From contig CM032797.1 of assembly GCA_019155185.1 (NCBI GenBank), positions 2,073,110 through 2,137,109 of the forward strand: a stretch of DNA of 64,000 nucleotides. Reading direction: 5' to 3'. The notes beneath the pieces are model-generated. The model searched no databases. It was given only the letters and a program-made list of their open reading frames with translations, and was not told the origin of the DNA. Positions 60,010 through 64,000 of the stretch are shown here, one piece after another. Source of the stretch: Beaufortia kweichowensis. Lineage: Eukaryota; Chordata; Actinopteri; Cypriniformes; Gastromyzontidae. Within the stretch, counting starts at the first letter, position 1; every line of letters begins with the position of its first letter. The position numbers and the translations under genes are program-made.

Positions 60010-60074
60010 ATGCTGTGGTTTCTGACAGCAAATTCAGCTTACAGCAAAGCAACACTTTGTCTGGCCGTTATATG
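60010..60074 (+). CDS. c8b: c8b exon 1 (signal peptide)
   Basis: ATG at 60010 starts MLWFLTANSAYSKATLCLAV and ends ATA TG before donor gtagga. The split Cys codon (TG|T) is completed by exon 2. With exon 2 it forms a secretory signal whose hydrophobic core is LCLAVICVVIVC. Confidence 0.65.
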
Positions 60075-63000
60075 GTAGGATTATATTTTACTTCAAAAGC
60101 ATGAATGTGCTTTTATTTTGTTTGTTTCCAGTCTTTTTATTTAGACTTTGAACATAGTCTGTGAATTGCTTTAGATTCACTGTTGCTGTGTAATTTATTC
60201 GACCAGTAATCGCTACCTATGATATATTCAGAGAATAAGAGAATTGAATGACTACAAAGCAGATATCTTATGCTTTGGTATGGGCCGTGAAAACAAGTAT
60301 CTTATAAAATAAAATATACGGTAAAACACAGTGACTGGATTGACAATAATATTTTTCATGTTATTATTTTTCATTGGACCAAATATTGTGAATTGCAAAT
60401 TATTATAATGACCATATTTTACCTACAACTTTGCTTGTAATTTTGATCTATTATTTCCCTTCTTGTTGGTTTAAAAAAAATTAAAATCGTGAATCTTCTT
60501 TGCTCAGTGTTGTAATAGTTTGTAGCTCAGGGGACAGGGACACTGTGCAACTCCCTTTAAACCCTGTGGACTGTTTACTGTCTGAATGGTCTTCATGGAC
60601 ACGCTGTGACCCCTGCATGAAGAAGAGGGTGAGTATTGTGTCTGCTGTACTACATCACATATTTACACTGGTTGTCACAATATAAGATTCTTTATATCAT
60701 TATTACAACCAGAAAAATGTATAATAACAATATTATCACAACATCTATTACATTTTGCAAATATAAGAAGTAATACTGATATCATTGAAATACATTTATT
60801 GTGCTTATTTTATGCTTTTCCTTCTTTTGGTTAATGAATCACACTCATGTCTAGCAAGGCAGAGAGAGAGAGTAACCTGTAACCACTATGAAACAGAAGC
60901 ATTACCACTTTGCTAAAGTGCCAACCAGATACTGGCTTTGGGTTATTTGTGATATGACATTATATAATATCATATGTGTATTAGCAATATCAACATATCA
61001 ATATTGCATTAACAATCTTGTCATAGTCCGGCTGTCTGGCTACTTATTAGTATATTAATTTGTGTTTTGATTATCATCACACTGCACACTAGATACTGGA
61101 ATGTGCTGTCAATACATTTCGCACTAATGGTATTATGCACCCAAAATTGATTGGGGTTTGTATAAAACCTTTCACATGAACATTGAACAATGAAATGTTC
61201 AAAAAAGGATCTTTAGTGACCTTCAGTGAACTTTGGTTACCTACATTTCTTTTTTTCTTTTTAGTTTCGCTATGCCACAGTGACTCCATCTCAGTTTGGA
61301 GGTGAGTTGTGTCAGATTCATGGCAGAGACGAGGAGCACTGTAAACCTCCACCACAATACACCTGTCAAAAAGCTCATCTATGCCAGGGTTTCCGCTGTA
61401 CCACCACAGGTGACCATTACACCCCCAAACAACCTCAAGACCAAAACAATTACTTATACAAGACACTGCATATATAAAACAGCTACATCTACATGAAAAA
61501 TAACACTTCTCAGTAATATTTAATGCGAGGTCATGGGTTTGACAGATGTGTCTCCTGTAACAGGACGCTGTGTGCTGGAGGCTCTTCGCTGTAATGGTGA
61601 TGATGACTGTGGGGACGGATCTGATGAACTGGGCTGTAAAAAAGTCCACAAAGCCTGTAATCAGCCCACTGAGGAATATTACGGGATTGAGAATCTTGCC
61701 AAAGGGTTTGATGCACTCTTATATTTTTCAAATACAGCTTATATTTTTATCATATAATATATAATGTGTCGGAGCCTGTGGCTGAGTGGACAGCGCTCCA
61801 GACATATACGGTGCAACTGTGCTTCGGTGACACGAGTTCGAATCCTGGCTCTGGTGTCCTTTTCGAGCCCATGCTACCCTCTCTCTCCTCCCAATCACTT
61901 CCTGTCTCACTACACTTTCCTATCCAAAAATGAAAAAAAAAGTACTCCTGATGCAATTTTCATAAGTTTTCATCAACCCTGATAATGACATGTATTTGTG
62001 TTTAACCCATTTAGGCATTTAGCTGATGCTTTTATCTAAAGTGACTTATTAGGAGACAATGAAACAACAGAATGAGGACGAAGGATTTAGACTCTTCTCG
62101 CAGTGCCTTAGTAACTGACAGAAGTGCTGTTTCAATGGAGTTGGTTGCTCTTGAAGCCAGACTGCCTTTTGTCCAGTACTGCCTTTTAACCCATATATGT
62201 GTAGTGTGTAAAGGAAAGATAATACTCAGGTATCCACAGGAATAAAAGTTCAGGGAGAAAAGGAAACAATTCGAAACCCATGTAACTTATGGGAATATAT
62301 TTTTTAGAAGCTACAATGAAAATGTACTTCATGTTCTACTATGAAAGCTGCATGCACATCAGATTGATGTTATTACATACATCAGATCACAAAAATCAAG
62401 TAGTTTTTGCTTGTAGTTAGATTACATTTTGAAATGATACATAATGAGATTACAGTTACTTTTTACGGATTACTAATGATTACACATTGGTGTTTTGTAA
62501 TCTTTCTCACTACCAAAACTAACAGCTATATGAATAGTTTATTATAACATGGTTCTGCCAAACCACCTTATTGTTGTCAAATATACATAAATAATTTCTT
62601 CATTCCCTAGAGTCAATATCATGAATGGTAAACTAGAAGCAGTGGTGCTTGATAACCGCTACTACGCTGGTGGATGTTTACCACATTTTATCCAGGACAT
62701 TCGATACAGGAAGCCATATAATCTACAACAATACACAATAGAGGCATGTTTTTGTTCTGAATCATAACATTGCATGTTGCAATAGTGGTTGCATGCTATG
62801 CGTACTCATTTGGTAAAAGAATTTTGAAATGCTTTAATTTTTATATTAATATATATATTATAATATATATATTAATATTATATTAATTTTCTTTGTTGTT
62901 CACAGACAAAAGGCTCCTCTGATTTTAAGATGGAGGCATTTGAATCATTCAGTGGTTTTTCCGAGAGTACAACCAAATCGACTCTGTCCAAGACCAGTGT

Positions 63001-64000
63001 CTCTATTGGAATATCTGCTCCTGGTTTATTTGAATTCAGTTTTAAGTATAATGACCACAGGTACAAGAAATCAGTGAGGAAGATGCGTAGATTCTCTGGG
63101 ACGGTAAGATGTAAAATTTCATAATCATGTTCATTAATTTAAACCTGAGATGAATTAGGACAGATAAAGCCATAAAATGATGTCTTTAAAAGAGTGGTAA
63201 AAGTAATTGTTTACCTTTTTTTACACTTAATGCCCATAACATTTGTCCCATGCCTAGCCATCCGTAGCAAAATTTACAAACTATGACAATATTTGAAATG
63301 CTAAAAAGAAAAATAGATATATTGAAAACATTGTATTCAAACCACATCGGTTTTTTTTATTGTAGCCACTTATAACTTATTTTCTGTATTGTCTTTAGAA
63401 AAAGAAATTTATCAATGCACACTCTGAGCTTGAAGTCGCACGTTATGCATTGAAGTCCTCAAACTTAATGTTACACCCTGAATTCCTGTCCCGCCTGAAT
63501 GCCCTGCCACTGGAATACACATACGGAGAATACCGGCAGCTCTACAATGACTTTGGGACACATTTCGTCAAGGAGGCAACACTCGGTGGAAGCTTTGACT
63601 ATACCGTCGTCCTCAATGAGGAGAAATTAGAAAAAGCTGGTACGCTAATACAAATGAAAAGGTTCTCCAAAATAACGCTTGTTTAGTTTGAGTTTCTCCA
63701 AACTGTTTACTTGTTGATTTCATTTAAAGACTACAGCCTCGATGATGCCAAAACATGTATAGGTGTTGGTTTGAAAGTTGGGGCCAACATTAAAGGAGTG
63801 TATGTAAGTGCAGGAATCTCAGGGGATGGATGTGAAGCCCTGCTGAAAGAGTTGGGAAGTAAGCCAATTACACACTGACATTTATCATTTTCTTCATGTT
63901 AAAGTATCTGTCTGATCCCAGTTTTTCTGTTCAGCGTCAGAGAAAACAAGTGAAATGGTGGAAGATATTATTGTTGTGGTGAAAGGAGGTGACAGTGAGA
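60010..64000 (+). CDS. c8b: complement component C8 beta chain, 5' part (runs off the window)
   Basis: C8 beta joins C5b-7 and recruits C8 alpha-gamma to seed the membrane attack complex on target cells. Nine exons are visible. They encode a signal peptide; a TSP1 domain (DCLLSEWSSWTRCDPCMKKR, FRYATVTPSQFGGELC); an LDLRa repeat (CTTTGRCVLEALRCNGDDDC, GDGSDELGC); and the MACPF domain (VVLDNRYYAGGC, FRYRKPYN-like IRYRKPYNLQQY, YGEYRQLYNDFGTHFVKEAT, LGGSFDYTVVLNEEKLEKA). The RYYAGGC and RKPYN segments, and the lack of the C8-alpha-specific insertion, favour beta over alpha. Exon phases agree throughout. It follows dab1 in the same orientation, as in human. One intron appears to use a GC donor. 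The rest of MACPF, EGF and C-terminal TSP1 lie beyond the window. Confidence 0.9.
60508..60628 (+). CDS. c8b: c8b exon 2 (propeptide, TSP1 start)
   Basis: Acceptor ttgctcag, donor gtgagt; 121 bp. Encodes VVIVCSSGDRDTVQLPLNPV and DCLLSEWSSWTRCDPCMKKR. WSSW is the TSP1 tryptophan motif. Confidence 0.85.
60629..61264 (+). other. c8b intron 2, nothing recognised
   Basis: AT-rich intron of 0.6 kb with no recognisable repeat. Confidence 0.5.
61265..61409 (+). CDS. c8b: c8b exon 3 (TSP1 end, LDLRa start)
   Basis: Acceptor ttttag, donor gtgacc; 145 bp. Encodes FRYATVTPSQFGGELCQIHG and CQKAHLCQGFRCTTT. Cys-rich, phase 1 exit. Confidence 0.88.
61564..61705 (+). CDS. c8b: c8b exon 4 (LDLRa)
   Basis: Acceptor gtaacag, donor gtttga (weak). 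Encodes RCVLEALRCNGDDDCGDGSD, then ELGCKK and EEYYGIENLAKG. The DCGDGSDE cluster is the LDLRa calcium cage. Confidence 0.88.
61706..62610 (+). other. c8b intron 4 with SINE
   Basis: Contains a tRNA-derived SINE, listed separately. At about 62010-62056, CATTTAGCTGATGCTTTTAT followed by CTAAAGTGACTTA is the reverse-oriented conserved tail typical of fish SINE/L2 elements. Otherwise AT-rich. Confidence 0.6.
61765..61942 (+). mobile_element. tRNA-derived SINE
   Basis: Pol III A box TGGCTGAGTGG (61779-61789) and B box AGTTCGAATCC (61835-61845) are spaced as in a tRNA with a long variable arm (Leu/Ser type). A pyrimidine-rich body (CTCTCTCCTCCCAATCACTT) and an A-rich tail ending about 61942 follow. 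It cannot fold as an intact tRNA, so it is called a SINE rather than a tRNA gene. Confidence 0.75.
62611..62743 (+). CDS. c8b: c8b exon 5 (MACPF start), GC donor
   Basis: Acceptor ccctag. Encodes VNIMNGKLEAVVLDNRYYAG, then GCLPHFIQDIRYRKPYNLQQ and YTIE. The next exon continues TKGSSDF in phase 0, so the donor must be GAG|GCATGT. The GT further on gives a premature stop. Confidence 0.82.
62906..63103 (+). CDS. c8b: c8b exon 6 (MACPF)
   Basis: Acceptor gttcacag, donor gtaaga; 198 bp, phase 0. Encodes TKGSSDFKMEAFESFSGFSE, TSVSIGISAPGLFEFSFKYN and MRRFSGT. Confidence 0.88.
63399..63639 (+). CDS. c8b: c8b exon 7 (MACPF core)
   Basis: Acceptor gtctttag, donor gtacgc; 241 bp. Encodes KKKFINAHSELEVARYALKS, LPLEYTYGEYRQLYNDFGTH and FVKEATLGGSFDYTVVLNEE. 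YGEYxxLxxDFGTHxxxxxxLGG is the MACPF signature. Confidence 0.92.
63730..63858 (+). CDS. c8b: c8b exon 8 (MACPF)
   Basis: Acceptor tttaaag, donor gtaagc; 129 bp. Encodes DYSLDDAKTCIGVGLKVGAN and IKGVYVSAGISGDGCEALLK. Phase 1 to 1. Confidence 0.88.
63935..64000 (+). CDS. c8b: c8b exon 9, truncated by window end
   Basis: Acceptor ctgttcag. Encodes SEKTSEMVEDIIVVVKGGDS, matching the C8B MVEDLVVLVRGG segment, and continues beyond the window. Confidence 0.85.

Noticed and set aside
61089..61649. 186-codon minus-strand open frame overlapping c8b exons 3 and 4
   Set aside because: It is antisense to clearly coding c8b exons and has no recognisable domain, so it is a shadow.
61765..61860. tRNA gene
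   Set aside because: A and B boxes are present, but it is followed by a SINE body and A-rich tail and the stems do not pair convincingly.

Overview
The window is vertebrate nuclear DNA, almost certainly from a teleost and probably a cyprinid-like fish. The reasons are split genes with GT-AG introns, an AT-rich background, fish-type protein sequences, and dense relics of repeat classes common in fish genomes (hAT, Tc1, DIRS, Ty3/Gypsy chromovirus, LINE, tRNA-SINE, and a small TGTGACC-type inverted-repeat element). There are no bacterial-style operons and no CRISPR array.

Three genes lie head to tail on the + strand. (1) 626-9922 is the 3' part of a guanylate-binding protein gene (gbp). It has eight exons covering the end of the GTPase domain, the helical region and a Ser/Asp-rich tail ending in a CaaX-type CCIL. 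All splice phases fit, but an in-frame TAG at 1615-1617 replaces a conserved Trp codon, so this copy looks like a pseudogene or a null allele. (2) About 24-58 kb is a compact dab1 gene (Disabled-1, the Reelin-pathway adaptor). Coding starts at 32265, the PTB domain is on five exons, all five regulatory tyrosines are kept, and the 3' end offers two reading frames. (3) 60010 to the window end is the 5' part of c8b (complement C8 beta): signal peptide, TSP1, LDLRa and most of the MACPF domain.

The dab1-c8b order and orientation match the human DAB1-C8B neighbourhood, so this is conserved vertebrate microsynteny. The gene upstream is an interferon-type GTPase.

Much of the rest is transposon-derived. 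The gbp introns hold a rearranged Ty3/Gypsy pol relic, a Tc1 relic and a hAT element with an 8-bp target duplication. The 10-24 kb region is a gene-poor mosaic of LINE and DIRS fragments and dispersed repeats. The first coding intron of dab1 carries a complete but disabled chromovirus (35084-40336) with near-identical LTRs and a 5-bp target duplication. Later dab1 introns carry a DIRS reverse-transcriptase relic, a 37-bp minisatellite with higher-order structure, and a 1.5-kb long-inverted-repeat element.

The points most worth a second look are the nonsense codon and U12-type intron in gbp, the alternative C-terminal frames and the missing middle segment in dab1, the higher-order minisatellite, and a GC-AG intron in c8b. 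All exon boundaries were read by eye from splice consensus, phase and family similarity; no alignment or transcript data were available.
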